Of a stretch of DNA of 64,000 nucleotides, positions 17,801 through 25,258 are shown piece after piece. How positions within the stretch are numbered: the first letter of the stretch is position 1; each line of letters opens with the position of its first letter. The notes below the pieces were generated by a model that was given only the letters and a program-made list of their open reading frames with translations, had not been told where the DNA came from and ran no database searches. A program made the position numbers and the translations under genes. The DNA is from DASZTV01 sp035550655 (GTDB lineage Bacteria > Actinomycetota > Actinomycetes > JAFAQI01): NCBI GenBank assembly GCA_035550655.1, contig DASZOU010000004.1:310001-374000 (forward strand), given 5' to 3'.

Positions 17801-18476
17801 GGTGAAGTGGGGTCAGACCTCGAACCTCGTGCTGCTTCTTCCCCACGGCTACGAGGGCCAGGGACCGGACCACTCCTCGGCGCGCATCGAGCGCTACCTG
17901 ACCATGTCAGCCGAGGGCAACTGGGTCATCACGATGCCGAGCACCCCGGCGAACTACTTCCACCTGCTTCGCCTTCACACCCTCGGCGCCCGCCAGCGTC
18001 CGCTCATCGTCTTCACGCCGAAGTCGATGCTTCGACTGCGGACCGCGACCTCGATGCCCGACCAGTTCACGTCCGGCGGGTTCCAGCCACTGATCGTCGA
18101 GGACGTGCCCGACCCATCCGCGATCCGTCGGATCCTGCTGTGCAGCGGCAAGGTGTACTACGACCTGGTGAAACAGCGCGAGGCCTTGGGAGCGACCGAC
18201 ACCACGATTCTTCGGGCCGAGCGCCTGTACCCGCTGCCGGCGAGGGAGCTCCAGGCAACGCTGGAGGCCTTCCCTGCCGACGCGAACCTGGTCTGGGTCC
18301 AGGAGGAGCCGGCGAACCAAGGCGCCTGGCCCTTCATCGCGTTGCGGCTGCCGGAGCATCTCAGTGGCCGCCCGCTGCTGCGGGTCTCCCGCAACGCCTC
18401 GGCGGCTCCCTCCACCGGATCGCACCACACCCACGAAGTCGAGCAGGCCGCGCTGCTCGAAGCCGCTTTCGCGTAG
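14862..18476 (+). CDS. kgd: Multifunctional 2-oxoglutarate decarboxylase/dehydrogenase Kgd
   Basis: A 1204-aa actinobacterial fusion of an E2-like succinyltransferase domain and a thiamine-diphosphate E1 domain. It drives 2-oxoglutarate oxidation in the TCA cycle. The N-terminal segment FGPNEWLVYEMYQSYLKDP is the usual E1o helix and is followed by a Pro-Ala linker. The acyltransferase core (about 130-345) ends with YDHRIIQGAESGEF. The E1 part shows GMAHRGRLNVL and HGDAAFAGQGVVAETLNL. Length matches mycobacterial Kgd. There is no lipoyl domain, as expected. A GTG start follows GAAAGAGG. The small DUF6104 gene starts immediately after the stop. Confidence 0.96.
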   Translation: MSVEAEKFAGFGPNEWLVYEMYQSYLKDPNSVDKAWWDFFADYAPGDTPVVSSRPTEAPSADGPAPAAAPSPPPAPVETPTATPAAVADAAPDTAAAPVAGRVLKGAAARTVANMEASLAVPTATSVRAVPAKLLIDNRVVINNHLRRGRGGKVSFTHLIGYAVVRALQDLPVMNRAYAEADGKPTVVEPEHVNLGLAIDLTKDDGSHTLVVPAIKHADTLDFARFWAAYEDVVRKARTNKLTADDFTGTTISLTNPGTIGTMHSVPRLMSGQGAIIGVGALEYPAEYQGAAEETLARIAVSKVITLTSTYDHRIIQGAESGEFLRRIHELLLGDEFWDTVFASLRIPYEPIRWTTDIAVSHDEEVGKPARVIELIHAYRVRGHLMADTNPLDFELRRHPDLDVVTHGLTLWDLDREFPCGGFGGHTLMKLREILGVLRDSYCRTVGIEYMHIQDPEQRRWIQDRVERAHTSPDREEQLRILRKLNESEAFETFLQTKYVGQKRFSLEGGESVIPLLDAVVSAAAHDDMDEVVIGMAHRGRLNVLTNIVGKSFGQIFSEFEGNLDPRTAHGSGDVKYHLGAEGTYTAPDGATVAVTLTSNPSHLETVDPVVEGIARAKQDVLNRGESGFTVLPILIHGDAAFAGQGVVAETLNLSQLRGYRTGGTVHVVINNQVGFTTSPASARSSVYCTDVARMIQAPILHVNGDDPEAVVRVAELAYEFRQAFKKDVVIDMLCYRRRGHSEVDEPSFTQPLMYDLIDAKRSVRKLYTESLIGRGDITVEEAEAALRDYQGQLEKVFAESRDFTPPPFEEIPEVPVGPPPPTAITPEVLKRIGDSQVSMPEGFNVHPRLLPQLEKRAQMVTEGGIDWAFAETLAFGSLLMEGRPVRLAGQDSRRGTFGQRHSVIVDRRTGVEYTPLSHLSEDQAPFYVYDSLLSEYAAMGFEYGYSVARPDALVAWEAQFGDFANGAQEVIDEFISASEVKWGQTSNLVLLLPHGYEGQGPDHSSARIERYLTMSAEGNWVITMPSTPANYFHLLRLHTLGARQRPLIVFTPKSMLRLRTATSMPDQFTSGGFQPLIVEDVPDPSAIRRILLCSGKVYYDLVKQREALGATDTTILRAERLYPLPARELQATLEAFPADANLVWVQEEPANQGAWPFIALRLPEHLSGRPLLRVSRNASAAPSTGSHHTHEVEQAALLEAAFA

Positions 18477-18650
18477 ATGTACTTCACCGACCGGGGCATC
18501 GAGGAGCTGCAGAAGCGGCGCGGCGAGGAGACCCTCACGATGTACGAGGTCGCCGAGGCGTTGCGCAGCTTCGTGGACGTGAACCCGGAGTTCGAAACCG
18601 CGATAGACCGGCTGGCAACCTGGCTGGCGCGAACCGACGACGACGACTAG
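18477..18650 (+). CDS. DUF6104 small protein
   Basis: A 57-aa acidic protein that begins MYFTDRGIEELQKRRG and ends in a run of aspartates. It starts directly after the kgd stop with no gap. This small family is often found next to kgd in actinomycetes, which supports translation as a real gene. Function is unknown; a role with Kgd is inferred from position only. Confidence 0.82.
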   Translation: MYFTDRGIEELQKRRGEETLTMYEVAEALRSFVDVNPEFETAIDRLATWLARTDDDD

Positions 18651-18667
18651 CCCCAGGCAGATCCGGC

Positions 18668-18726
18668 GTGATCTTGACGAAAGAGGCGCTTTGAGGCCCT
18701 CATAACGCCCTCAACGTCAAGATCAC
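18668..18726. repeat. Palindromic repeat family A, copy 1 (59 bp)
   Basis: Perfect 12-bp outer arms GTGATCTTGACG / CGTCAAGATCAC and a palindromic centre TGAGG-C-CCTCA. The unit is inverted relative to the other two copies. It fills the gap between the convergent ends of the DUF6104 gene (18650) and the oxidoreductase (18729), so it could end transcription from both sides. Confidence 0.92.
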
Positions 18727-18728
18727 CG

Positions 18729-19697
18729 TCAATTTGTGAGGACGATCTTGCCGAAGACGTCGCCTTCGTAGAGCTTCGCGAAGGCGGCTCGAGCGTCGCC
18801 GAGCGCGAACGTGGAGTCGATGGAGGGCTTCACGCCGTGCTTCGCCATGAAGTCGAGCATCGCGGCGAACTCGACCTTCGTACCCATGGTCGAGCCGAGG
18901 ATCTCCAGCTGCAGGAAGAAGGTCCGCTGCAGCTCCAGCGGCGTCACTCCACCGCTCGTCGACCCGCAGACGACGACGCGGCCACCTGGGCGCACCGACT
19001 TCAGGGAGTGGCCGAAGGTCGCGTCCCCGACCGTCTCGATGACCGCGTCGACGCGACCCGGGAGGCGGGCGCCCGGCTCGAACGTCTCGGCAGCTCCGAT
19101 CTCCTCGGCCTTGGCCCGCTTCGCCTCGCTGCGTGACGTCGCCCAGACCATGACGCCTGCGGCTTTGGCCAACGCGATCGCCGCAGTCGCGACACCGCCA
19201 CCCGCCCCTTGCACCAGGATCGTCTGGCCCGACTCCACCTGCGCCTTGGTGAAGAGCATCCGGTACGCCGTGAGCCAGGCGGTCGGGAGGCAGGCGGCCT
19301 GCTCCCACGACAGGTCGGCCGGCTTGGGGATCAGATTGCCGGCCGGGACGGCGACCTCCTCTGCCAGCGTGCCCGGGTACACCTCGGACAGCAGCGACCG
19401 CTTCGGGTCGAGCGTCTCGTCGCCGCCGGTCTTCGAGCCGTCGCCGATCACCGAGTGGACGATGACCTCAGCGCCGTCCGGACCGATGCCTGCCGCGTCG
19501 CCGCCGAGGATCATCGGCAGCTTGTCCTCGCCGAGACCGACACCGCGCAGCGACCAGATGTCGTGGTGGTTGAGGGACGCCGCCTTGACCTCGACGGTGA
19601 CCCAGCCCTCCGGCGCAGCCGGAGCCTCGATGTCACCGACCTCGAGAGCGGACAGCGGGTCGTCGTTGTTCAGCCGGGCGGCATAGGCAGCAAGCAT
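18729..19697 (-). CDS. Zinc-binding-dehydrogenase-family NAD(P)H:quinone oxidoreductase-like protein
   Basis: A 322-aa medium-chain dehydrogenase/reductase. It has a GroES-like N-terminal domain (SLNHHDIWSLRGV, about 41-53) and a Rossmann domain with VQGAGGGVATAAIALAKAAG (about 162-181). The four structural-zinc cysteines of alcohol dehydrogenases are absent, which places it with quinone oxidoreductase or enoyl reductase types. The substrate is unknown. A TAAGGT box lies seven bases before the ATG, so the transcript is probably leaderless. The gene converges with kgd-DUF6104 across a family A palindrome. Confidence 0.82.
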   Translation of the reverse strand: MLAAYAARLNNDDPLSALEVGDIEAPAAPEGWVTVEVKAASLNHHDIWSLRGVGLGEDKLPMILGGDAAGIGPDGAEVIVHSVIGDGSKTGGDETLDPKRSLLSEVYPGTLAEEVAVPAGNLIPKPADLSWEQAACLPTAWLTAYRMLFTKAQVESGQTILVQGAGGGVATAAIALAKAAGVMVWATSRSEAKRAKAEEIGAAETFEPGARLPGRVDAVIETVGDATFGHSLKSVRPGGRVVVCGSTSGGVTPLELQRTFFLQLEILGSTMGTKVEFAAMLDFMAKHGVKPSIDSTFALGDARAAFAKLYEGDVFGKIVLTN

Positions 19698-19705
19698 GGA
19701 GCAGA

Positions 19706-19711
19706 CCTTAC
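19706..19711 (-). promoter_or_regulatory. Leaderless-type -10 box, oxidoreductase gene
   Basis: TAAGGT, then seven bases, then the ATG at 19697. The expected transcription start would fall on or beside the start codon. No good -35 box is evident. Confidence 0.5.
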
Positions 19712-19803
19712 CGGCAGGCGGAAACCACGTTCTCGCCCGGGGTCAGGCTGGTTTGAGCAGGAAATCGGCGCCCTGACGCGGGAGGACCTGCGCATCCCGC
19801 CGG

Positions 19804-20967
19804 CTAGATGCGGGCGACTCCTTCTGCTCGCGCGCAGTCCGCAACCGCGGCAGCGACGGCTGGGCCGACGCGTGGGTCGAAGACGCTCGGGATCACGTAC
19901 TCCTCCGCGACGTCGTCGCCGACCACGTCGCAGAGCGCGTTGGCCGCCGCGAGCTTCATGCCCTCGGTGATCGCGCTGGCCCGCACCTCGAGCGCGCCGC
20001 GGAACACGCCGGGGAACGCGAGCACGTTGTTGATCTGGTTCGGGAAGTCGCTGCGACCGGTAGCCACGACGCGGGCGTAGTGGCGGGCGACGTCCGGGTG
20101 GATCTCCGGGTCCGGGTTCGCCATCGCGAAGATCATCGCCTCGGGCGCGAGCTTCGCGACGTCGGACTCGTCGACCTTTCCGGCGGACAGGCCGATGTAC
20201 ACATCGGCGCCCACCATCGCCGCTTCGATCGTGCCGGCGTGCCCCGCCTTGTTCGTGAGGGCTGCCATCGTCTGCTTGATGGGTGTCAGGTCGCTGCGAC
20301 CGGCATGCACGATGCCCTTGCTGTCAGCGATCGCGATGTCGCCGATCCCCGCCTCGAGCAGGATCTTGGTGACCGCGACGCCGGCGGCGCCCGCGCCGGA
20401 GACGACGGCGCGGAGGTCGCCGAGCGACCGGTTCGTCAGGCGCGCGGCGTTCTTCATCGCCGCGAGCGCGACGATCGCGGTGCCGTGCTGGTCGTCGTGG
20501 AAGACCGGGATGTCGAGGGCCGCCTTGAGCCGGTCCTCGATCTCGAAGCAGCGCGGGGCGCTGATGTCCTCGAGGTTGATGCCCCCGAAGCTCGGCGCCA
20601 GCCGGATGACGGTGTCGACGATCTCGTCGACGTCCTTCGTGGCAAGCGCGATCGGCACGGAGTTCACGCCGCCGAACTGCTTGAACAGCAGCGCCTTGCC
20701 CTCCATGACGGGCAGCGACGCCTCTGGGCCGATGTCACCCAGGCCGAGGACCGCCGTACCGTCGGTGACCACCGCGACGACGCTGTTCTTCCAGGTGTAG
20801 TCGTTGACCAGGTCCGGCTCGGCCTCGATCGCCAGGCACACCTCGGCGACCCCGGGGGTGTAGGCGAGGGACAGGTCGTCGCGGTTGCGCAGCGGCACCG
20901 TCGACGCCATCTCGATCTTGCCGCCCTTGTGCAGTGCGTAGAGCGGGGTGTCGTCGCGCGACGTCAT
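19804..20967 (-). CDS. NAD(P)-dependent malic enzyme
   Basis: A 387-aa cytosolic malic enzyme of the short bacterial type that oxidatively decarboxylates malate to pyruvate. Motifs include LSLAYTPGVAEVCLAI, FKQFGGVNSVPIAL, IPVFHDDQHGTAIV and the Rossmann VSGAGAAGVAVTKILL. ATG at 20967 was chosen because MTSRDDTPLYALHKGGK is the family N-terminus and GGAG lies nine bases upstream; an in-frame ATG at 20988 is the alternative. The leader contains two hairpins. With Kgd close by, this is a central-carbon neighbourhood. Confidence 0.93.
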   Translation of the reverse strand: MTSRDDTPLYALHKGGKIEMASTVPLRNRDDLSLAYTPGVAEVCLAIEAEPDLVNDYTWKNSVVAVVTDGTAVLGLGDIGPEASLPVMEGKALLFKQFGGVNSVPIALATKDVDEIVDTVIRLAPSFGGINLEDISAPRCFEIEDRLKAALDIPVFHDDQHGTAIVALAAMKNAARLTNRSLGDLRAVVSGAGAAGVAVTKILLEAGIGDIAIADSKGIVHAGRSDLTPIKQTMAALTNKAGHAGTIEAAMVGADVYIGLSAGKVDESDVAKLAPEAMIFAMANPDPEIHPDVARHYARVVATGRSDFPNQINNVLAFPGVFRGALEVRASAITEGMKLAAANALCDVVGDDVAEEYVIPSVFDPRVGPAVAAAVADCARAEGVARI

Positions 20968-21006
20968 GGTCAAAGTCTCCACAGCCATGGGTAATCCCAA
21001 CAAGTA

Positions 21007-21053
21007 CGCCACGTGAGCGTGGCGCGAACGAAATAAGGCGCCGATCGGGCGCC
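21007..21053. other. Two hairpins in the malic enzyme leader
   Basis: CGCCACG-TGAG-CGTGGCG (21007-21024) and GGCGCC-GATCG-GGCGCC (21037-21053) are two perfect stems 40-90 bp upstream of the malic enzyme start. They could affect its mRNA or act as protein sites. No known riboswitch class was recognised. Confidence 0.35.
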
Positions 21054-21202
21054 AGCGGTCGTCGACCGCCAAACGGACACGGTGTGCGGGGATCACCCGG
21101 TACGTCTCAATCTTGTCACACTCGCGAAACCGGTTAAGCCGACGGCGCGCTGAAGTGTGACGAGGTGCACAATGCGATCAAGAAACGACCTGAGGAGCCA
21201 GC

Positions 21203-22105
21203 ATGCAGTTCCTGACCCGCCGACCCGCGATTGCGGCCGGCATCGCCGCCCTCACGCTCAGCGCGGCCGCCGCCTGTAGCAGCAGCTCCTCCGGCGGGAA
21301 GGCCACGGTCAGCCCAGGAAGCTCGTCCGGCAGCGGCGCCGCCGCGCTGGTCCCCGCCTCGATCAAGAGCAAGGGCACGCTCACCGTCGCACTCGACGCC
21401 ACCTACGCGCCGAACGAGTTCGTCGCGGGCAACGGCACGACGATCGAGGGCATGGACGCCGACCTCGCGAACGCGATCGGCAAGGCGCTGGGCCTGAAGG
21501 TGAAGCTCACCAACGAGACCTTCGATGGCATCATCCCCGGCATCCAGTCCGGCAAGTACGACGTCGGGATGTCCTCCTTCACCGACACCAAGGAGCGCGA
21601 GAAGACCGTCGACTTCGTGACCTACTTCCAGGCCGGGACGTCGTTCTACGAGAAGGCGAGCGGCGGGCCCGCGGTGACCGGACTCAGCAGCTTGTGCGGG
21701 CTGAAGGTGGCAGTGGAGAAGGGCACGACGCAGCAGGACGACGCGACCGCCCAGAGCAAGACCTGCACCAAAGCGGGCAACAAGCCGGTGACCGTCGACA
21801 CCTTCAACGACCAGAACCAGGCCAACCTGGCGCTGTCCAGCGGCCATGACCAGGTCGGCATGGCCGACTCGCCGGTCGCCGCGTACCAGGTCAAGCAGTC
21901 GAGCGGCCAGTTCAAGCTGGTCGGCACGGCGTACGGCGTCGCGCCGTACGGAATCGCCCTGCCGAAGGGCAACGGCATGGCGGCAGCGGTGCTGGCCGCT
22001 CTCAAGAGCCTGATGGCGGACGGCACGTACAACCAGATCCTCACGAAGTGGGGCATCACGTCGGGCGCCATCACGAACCCCGCCATCAACGGCGCGATCA
22101 GCTAG
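21203..22105 (+). CDS. Amino-acid ABC transporter substrate-binding lipoprotein
   Basis: A 300-aa periplasmic-type binding protein (family 3, GlnH/HisJ-like). The lipoprotein signal ends at LSAAAAC with Cys25 as the lipidation site, followed by a Ser/Gly-rich linker. The binding domain begins GTLTVALDATYAPNEFV and contains GMDADLANAIGKALGLKV and FDGIIPGIQSGKYDVGMSSFT, typical of polar amino-acid binding. It has an AGGAG site. It is the first gene of an operon with a permease and an ATPase. The specific amino acid is not predictable. Confidence 0.92.
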   Translation: MQFLTRRPAIAAGIAALTLSAAAACSSSSSGGKATVSPGSSSGSGAAALVPASIKSKGTLTVALDATYAPNEFVAGNGTTIEGMDADLANAIGKALGLKVKLTNETFDGIIPGIQSGKYDVGMSSFTDTKEREKTVDFVTYFQAGTSFYEKASGGPAVTGLSSLCGLKVAVEKGTTQQDDATAQSKTCTKAGNKPVTVDTFNDQNQANLALSSGHDQVGMADSPVAAYQVKQSSGQFKLVGTAYGVAPYGIALPKGNGMAAAVLAALKSLMADGTYNQILTKWGITSGAITNPAINGAIS

Positions 22106-22112
22106 CGGAGGC

Positions 22113-23102
22113 ATGACCTCGGGGGACGGGAACACCGGGACGGCGGAGACTCTGAAGGCCGTCCCGGTCCGCCACCCCTGGCGCTGGGTCGTCGCGGCGG
22201 TGATCGCCGTGCTCGCGGCGATGCTGATCCACTCGATGGCGGTCTCGACCGTCGACACGCGCGGCGTCAAGCACCAGCCGCGGTGGGAGTGGTCGATCAT
22301 CGGCCACTACCTGTTCGCTGCGCCGATCCTCCACGGCGTTGCACGGACGGCGTTGCTGACCGTCGTCTGCATGGCGATCGGCATCGTCCTCGGGACGGCG
22401 CTCGCCGTGATGCGCCTCTCGCCGAATCCCATCGTCTCCGGCGCGAGCTGGCTCTACATCTGGTTCTTCCGCGGCACACCTGTGCTGGTGCAGCTGATCT
22501 TCTGGTACTACATGGCGTACCTGTATCCGACGATCAGCCTTGGGATTCCGTTCGGGCCGTCGTGGGTCCACATCCACACGACGACTGCTCTGTCGAAGTT
22601 CCTCGCCGCGATGCTCGGCCTCGGCCTGAACGAGGCCGCCTACATGGCCGAGATCGTCCGCGCCGGCATCCTCTCGGTCGACGAGGGACAGACCGAGGCG
22701 GCCTCCGCATTGGGCATGCGACGAGTGATGATCATGCGCCGGATCGTGCTGCCGCAGGCGATGCGCGTCATCATCCCGCCGACCGGCAACGAGACCATCT
22801 CGATGCTCAAGACGACCTCGCTGGTCAGCGTGATCTCCTACCCGGACCTGCTGTACGCGGCGCAGCTCATCTACTCGGTCAACTACAAGACCATCCCGCT
22901 GCTGCTGACCGTCTCCATCTGGTATCTCGCGGTGACCAGCCTGCTGTACGTCGGGCAGTACTACCTCGAGCGGCACTTCGCGCGCGGATCTGTGCGCGAC
23001 CTGCCGCGCACCCCCCGGCAGCGCCTTCTCACCGTGCTCACCAGCCTCCGCCACGCGCCGCCACCCGCGATCGAAGGTGTGCAAGGCGGGGACCGGCGAT
23101 GA
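22113..23102 (+). CDS. Amino-acid ABC transporter permease (HisM/GlnP type)
   Basis: A 329-aa inner-membrane permease with an extra N-terminal segment and first TM (about 25-45), then the usual core. Hallmarks are WFFRGTPVLVQL (about 126-137) and the EAA loop EAASALGMRRVMIMRRIVLPQ (about 203-223). It starts 7 bp after the binding protein and overlaps the ATPase gene (ATGA). It would form the channel with the neighbouring ATPase. Confidence 0.93.
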   Translation: MTSGDGNTGTAETLKAVPVRHPWRWVVAAVIAVLAAMLIHSMAVSTVDTRGVKHQPRWEWSIIGHYLFAAPILHGVARTALLTVVCMAIGIVLGTALAVMRLSPNPIVSGASWLYIWFFRGTPVLVQLIFWYYMAYLYPTISLGIPFGPSWVHIHTTTALSKFLAAMLGLGLNEAAYMAEIVRAGILSVDEGQTEAASALGMRRVMIMRRIVLPQAMRVIIPPTGNETISMLKTTSLVSVISYPDLLYAAQLIYSVNYKTIPLLLTVSIWYLAVTSLLYVGQYYLERHFARGSVRDLPRTPRQRLLTVLTSLRHAPPPAIEGVQGGDRR

Positions 23103-23869
23103 CCCAGTCCGATGTCTTGGTGCGAGCGGTCGGGGTGCGGAAGTCCTTCGGCCTCGCAGAGGTGCTCAAGGGCATCGATCTCGAGGTGAGACGCGGCGAG
23201 GTCATGTGCGTCATCGGGCCGTCCGGGTCGGGCAAGACCACCTTGCTCCGATGCATCAACCACCTGGAGAAGATCCACGCCGGACGACTCGAGGTGGACG
23301 GCGAGCTGGTCGGCTACACCGAGCGTGACGGCAAGCTCTACGAGCTGCGTGAGCGCGAGGTCGCTCGCAAGCGAGCCGAGATCGGGATGGTGTTCCAGCA
23401 CTTCAACCTGTTCCCGCACATGACGGTTCTTGGCAACATCACCGAAGCGCCGTGCCACGTGAAGGGGCAACCGAGGGACGAAGCGGTCGACAAGGCGCGG
23501 CAGCTGCTCGCGCAGGTCGGGCTGGCCGGCCGCGAGGACGCATATCCACGGCAGCTCTCGGGTGGTCAGCAGCAGCGCGTGGCGATCGCACGGGCCCTCG
23601 CGATGGAGCCGAAGCTGATGCTCTTCGACGAGCCGACGAGCGCGCTCGACCCGGAACTGGTGGGAGAGGTCCTCGCCGTCATGCGTGATCTCGCCAAGTC
23701 CGGCATGACGATGTTCGTCGTCACGCATGAGATGGGCTTCGCGCGCGAGGTCGGCGACCAGCTCGTCTTCATGGACGGCGGGGTGGTGGTCGAGGCGGGC
23801 ACGCCGCGCGACGTCATCTCGAACCCGCAGCACGAGCGGACCCGCGCCTTCCTCTCCAAGGTCCTCTAA
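23099..23869 (+). CDS. Amino-acid ABC transporter ATP-binding protein (GlnQ/HisP type)
   Basis: A 256-aa ABC ATPase. Walker A is GPSGSGKTT (about 40-48), the Q-loop is VFQHFNLFPHMTV, the signature is LSGGQQQRVAIARALA and Walker B is LMLFDEPTSALDP, followed by the switch His in VTHEMGFA. It powers uptake through the adjacent permease. It starts in an ATGA overlap. A family A palindrome begins seven bases after the stop and separates it from the convergent sodX gene. Confidence 0.95.
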   Translation: MTQSDVLVRAVGVRKSFGLAEVLKGIDLEVRRGEVMCVIGPSGSGKTTLLRCINHLEKIHAGRLEVDGELVGYTERDGKLYELREREVARKRAEIGMVFQHFNLFPHMTVLGNITEAPCHVKGQPRDEAVDKARQLLAQVGLAGREDAYPRQLSGGQQQRVAIARALAMEPKLMLFDEPTSALDPELVGEVLAVMRDLAKSGMTMFVVTHEMGFAREVGDQLVFMDGGVVVEAGTPRDVISNPQHERTRAFLSKVL

Positions 23870-23875
23870 CCCGGC

Positions 23876-23934
23876 GTGATCTTGACGAAAGAGGCGTTAT
23901 AAGGGCCTCAAAGCGCCACTTTCGTCAAGATCAC
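23876..23934. repeat. Palindromic repeat family A, copy 2 (59 bp)
   Basis: The best-preserved copy, with perfect 16-bp arms GTGATCTTGACGAAAG / CTTTCGTCAAGATCAC around the centre base 23905. Inner arms pair GGCGTTATAAGG with CCTCAAAGCGCC imperfectly. It lies between convergent genes, and the TGA stop of sodX (23933-23931) is inside its right arm. Confidence 0.95.
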
Positions 23935-24251
23935 CGCAGGATTCGGGGGGATGGCCAGAGCCTCGCCAGCACGACGCCGCGTACGGCGCCGGCTGGCTGC
24001 GGCCCGAGGGTTCTGCTGTCGGTGCTGCCGAACTCGTTGTCGCCCTCGACCCGTACCGACCCATCGGCTTCCAGTGCGACCAGCCGCTTGACCGAGAGCG
24101 GGCGGTCCGGCAGCTCGACCAGGACGACCCGGCCGACCGGCGTCCGGCGGAGCGGCCCCATCCGCACCAGCACCCGATCGCCGTCGCGCAGCGTCGGCAC
24201 CATGGACGGGCCGCGCACCAGCGCGACGCGCAGCGAACCGACCAAGATCAC
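23931..24251 (-). CDS. sodX: Nickel-type superoxide dismutase maturation protease
   Basis: A 106-aa S26-family (LexA/signal-peptidase-like) serine protease. Ser16 in RGPSMVPTL and Lys55 in SVKRLVAL form the expected Ser/Lys dyad. In actinomycetes this protein removes the leader of the NiSOD precursor so that His1 can bind nickel. It is divergent from sodN across 76 bp, the usual arrangement. The start is GTG. The C-terminal stop codon lies inside a family A palindrome, so the last residues (PRILR) abut the repeat. Confidence 0.9.
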   Translation of the reverse strand: MILVGSLRVALVRGPSMVPTLRDGDRVLVRMGPLRRTPVGRVVLVELPDRPLSVKRLVALEADGSVRVEGDNEFGSTDSRTLGPQPAGAVRGVVLARLWPSPRILR

Positions 24252-24327
24252 TCCCGGTGTGTATCGGGCGAATGTCGCGGAATAGTGTCCTAGTGAACGT
24301 GAAGAGCTTCGGTACCAGGAGGACCTG

Positions 24328-24729
24328 ATGCTTCGTACGACGCGCCGCCCGAGCCTCGTCGTCTCCGCCCACTGCGACCTGCCCTGCGGTGTCTACGACC
24401 CCGCGCAGGCCCGGATCGAGGCCGAGTCGGTCAAGGCGATCATGGAGAAGTACCAGGACAACGACGACCCGGCGTTCCGCGCCCGCGCGCTGCAGATCAA
24501 GGAGCAGCGGGCCGAGTTGGTGAAGCACCACCTGTGGGTGCTCTGGACCGACTACTTCAAGCCGCCGCACTTCGAGAAGTACCCGAACCTGCACCAGCTG
24601 TTCAACGACGCCACGAAGCAGGCCGGTGCTGCGGGCGCGAAGGGCAAGGTCGATCCCGCCGAGGGGCAGAAGCTGCTCGACCAGATCGCCGAGATCGACA
24701 AGATCTTCTGGGAGACCAAGAAAGCCTGA
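24328..24729 (+). CDS. sodN: Nickel superoxide dismutase
   Basis: A 133-aa precursor with a 14-residue leader, then His15-Cys16-Asp-Leu-Pro-Cys20-Gly-Val-Tyr, the nickel hook. After cleavage these become His1, Cys2 and Cys6. The rest is the four-helix bundle (for example KHHLWVLWTDYFKPPHFEKY). The mature hexamer removes superoxide in the cytoplasm. A strong AGGAGG site precedes the ATG. The processing protease SodX is divergent. No Nur-type box was recognised in the intergenic region. A 19-bp hairpin follows 14 bases after the stop. Confidence 0.97.
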   Translation: MLRTTRRPSLVVSAHCDLPCGVYDPAQARIEAESVKAIMEKYQDNDDPAFRARALQIKEQRAELVKHHLWVLWTDYFKPPHFEKYPNLHQLFNDATKQAGAAGAKGKVDPAEGQKLLDQIAEIDKIFWETKKA

Positions 24730-24743
24730 GCTGCACAGCCTCT

Positions 24744-24800
24744 CGATGACGGGTACGTCGGCCGTTCGCCCTGCGCGGGCAGCCGACGTACCCGTCATCG
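24744..24800 (+). terminator. 19-bp perfect hairpin after sodN, over the start of the next gene
   Basis: CGATGACGGGTACGTCGGC (24744-24762) pairs perfectly with 24782-24800 around a 19-nt loop that holds a further GCCC/GGGC stem. It begins 14 bases after the sodN stop and includes the ATG of the GNAT gene. It could end sodN transcripts or hide the start codon of the next gene. Only a short T run follows. Confidence 0.75.
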
Positions 24801-25246
24801 TTTCGCTGATCCGCGAGCTCGCGGAGTACGAGCGCGAACCCGACGCCGTCGAGGCGACCGACGACGACATTCACACCGCGCTGTTCGGCCCCTCACCGGC
24901 GGCGTTCTGCCACGTCGCCGAGCAGTACGGCGACGTCGTCGGCTTTGCGTTGTGGTTCCTCAACTTCTCGACGTGGACGGGCCGGCACGGCATCTACCTC
25001 GAGGACCTGTTCGTGCGTCCCGCCGCTCGCGGCACCGGGCTGGGCAAGGCGTTGCTCATGACGCTCGTCGAGATCGCTCGCGAGCGGGGCTACGGCCGGG
25101 TGGAGTGGGCCGTGCTCGACTGGAACACCCCGGCGATCGACTTCTACCGAAGCCTCGGCGCCAGGCCGATGGACGAGTGGACGGTGTGGCGCCTCGACGG
25201 CGCGACGCTGCGCCCCGACCCGGGCGCCGCGCCCAACGACCAGTAA
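24746..25246 (+). CDS. GNAT-family N-acetyltransferase
   Basis: A 166-aa Gcn5-related acetyltransferase resembling the spermidine/diamine and thialysine acetyltransferase branch (LIRELAEYEREPDAV, IYLEDLFVRPAARGTGLGKALL, WAVLDWNTPAIDFYRSLGA). The acetyl-CoA loop is RGTGLGKAL (about 95-103). The conserved ADVPVI near residue 14 is encoded by the right arm of the long hairpin, whereas MTGTSA is encoded by the left arm. The N-terminal six residues look like an inverted duplication rather than an ancestral sequence. The acceptor substrate is unknown. Confidence 0.82.
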   Translation: MTGTSAVRPARAADVPVIVSLIRELAEYEREPDAVEATDDDIHTALFGPSPAAFCHVAEQYGDVVGFALWFLNFSTWTGRHGIYLEDLFVRPAARGTGLGKALLMTLVEIARERGYGRVEWAVLDWNTPAIDFYRSLGARPMDEWTVWRLDGATLRPDPGAAPNDQ

Positions 25247-25258
25247 CCCGCGCTCTGT

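Noticed and set aside
20968..21096. N-terminal extension of the malic enzyme to 21096
   Set aside because: The added residues lack family similarity and cross two hairpins; the conserved N-terminus starts at 20967.
24240..24251. GTGATCTTGGTC at the sodX start resembles the family A arm
   Set aside because: Only nine bases match, there is no inverted partner, and it encodes the SodX N-terminus.
24252..24327. Nur (nickel regulator) box between sodX and sodN
   Set aside because: No TTGCAA-type inverted repeat was found; nickel control may be present in a form I cannot see.
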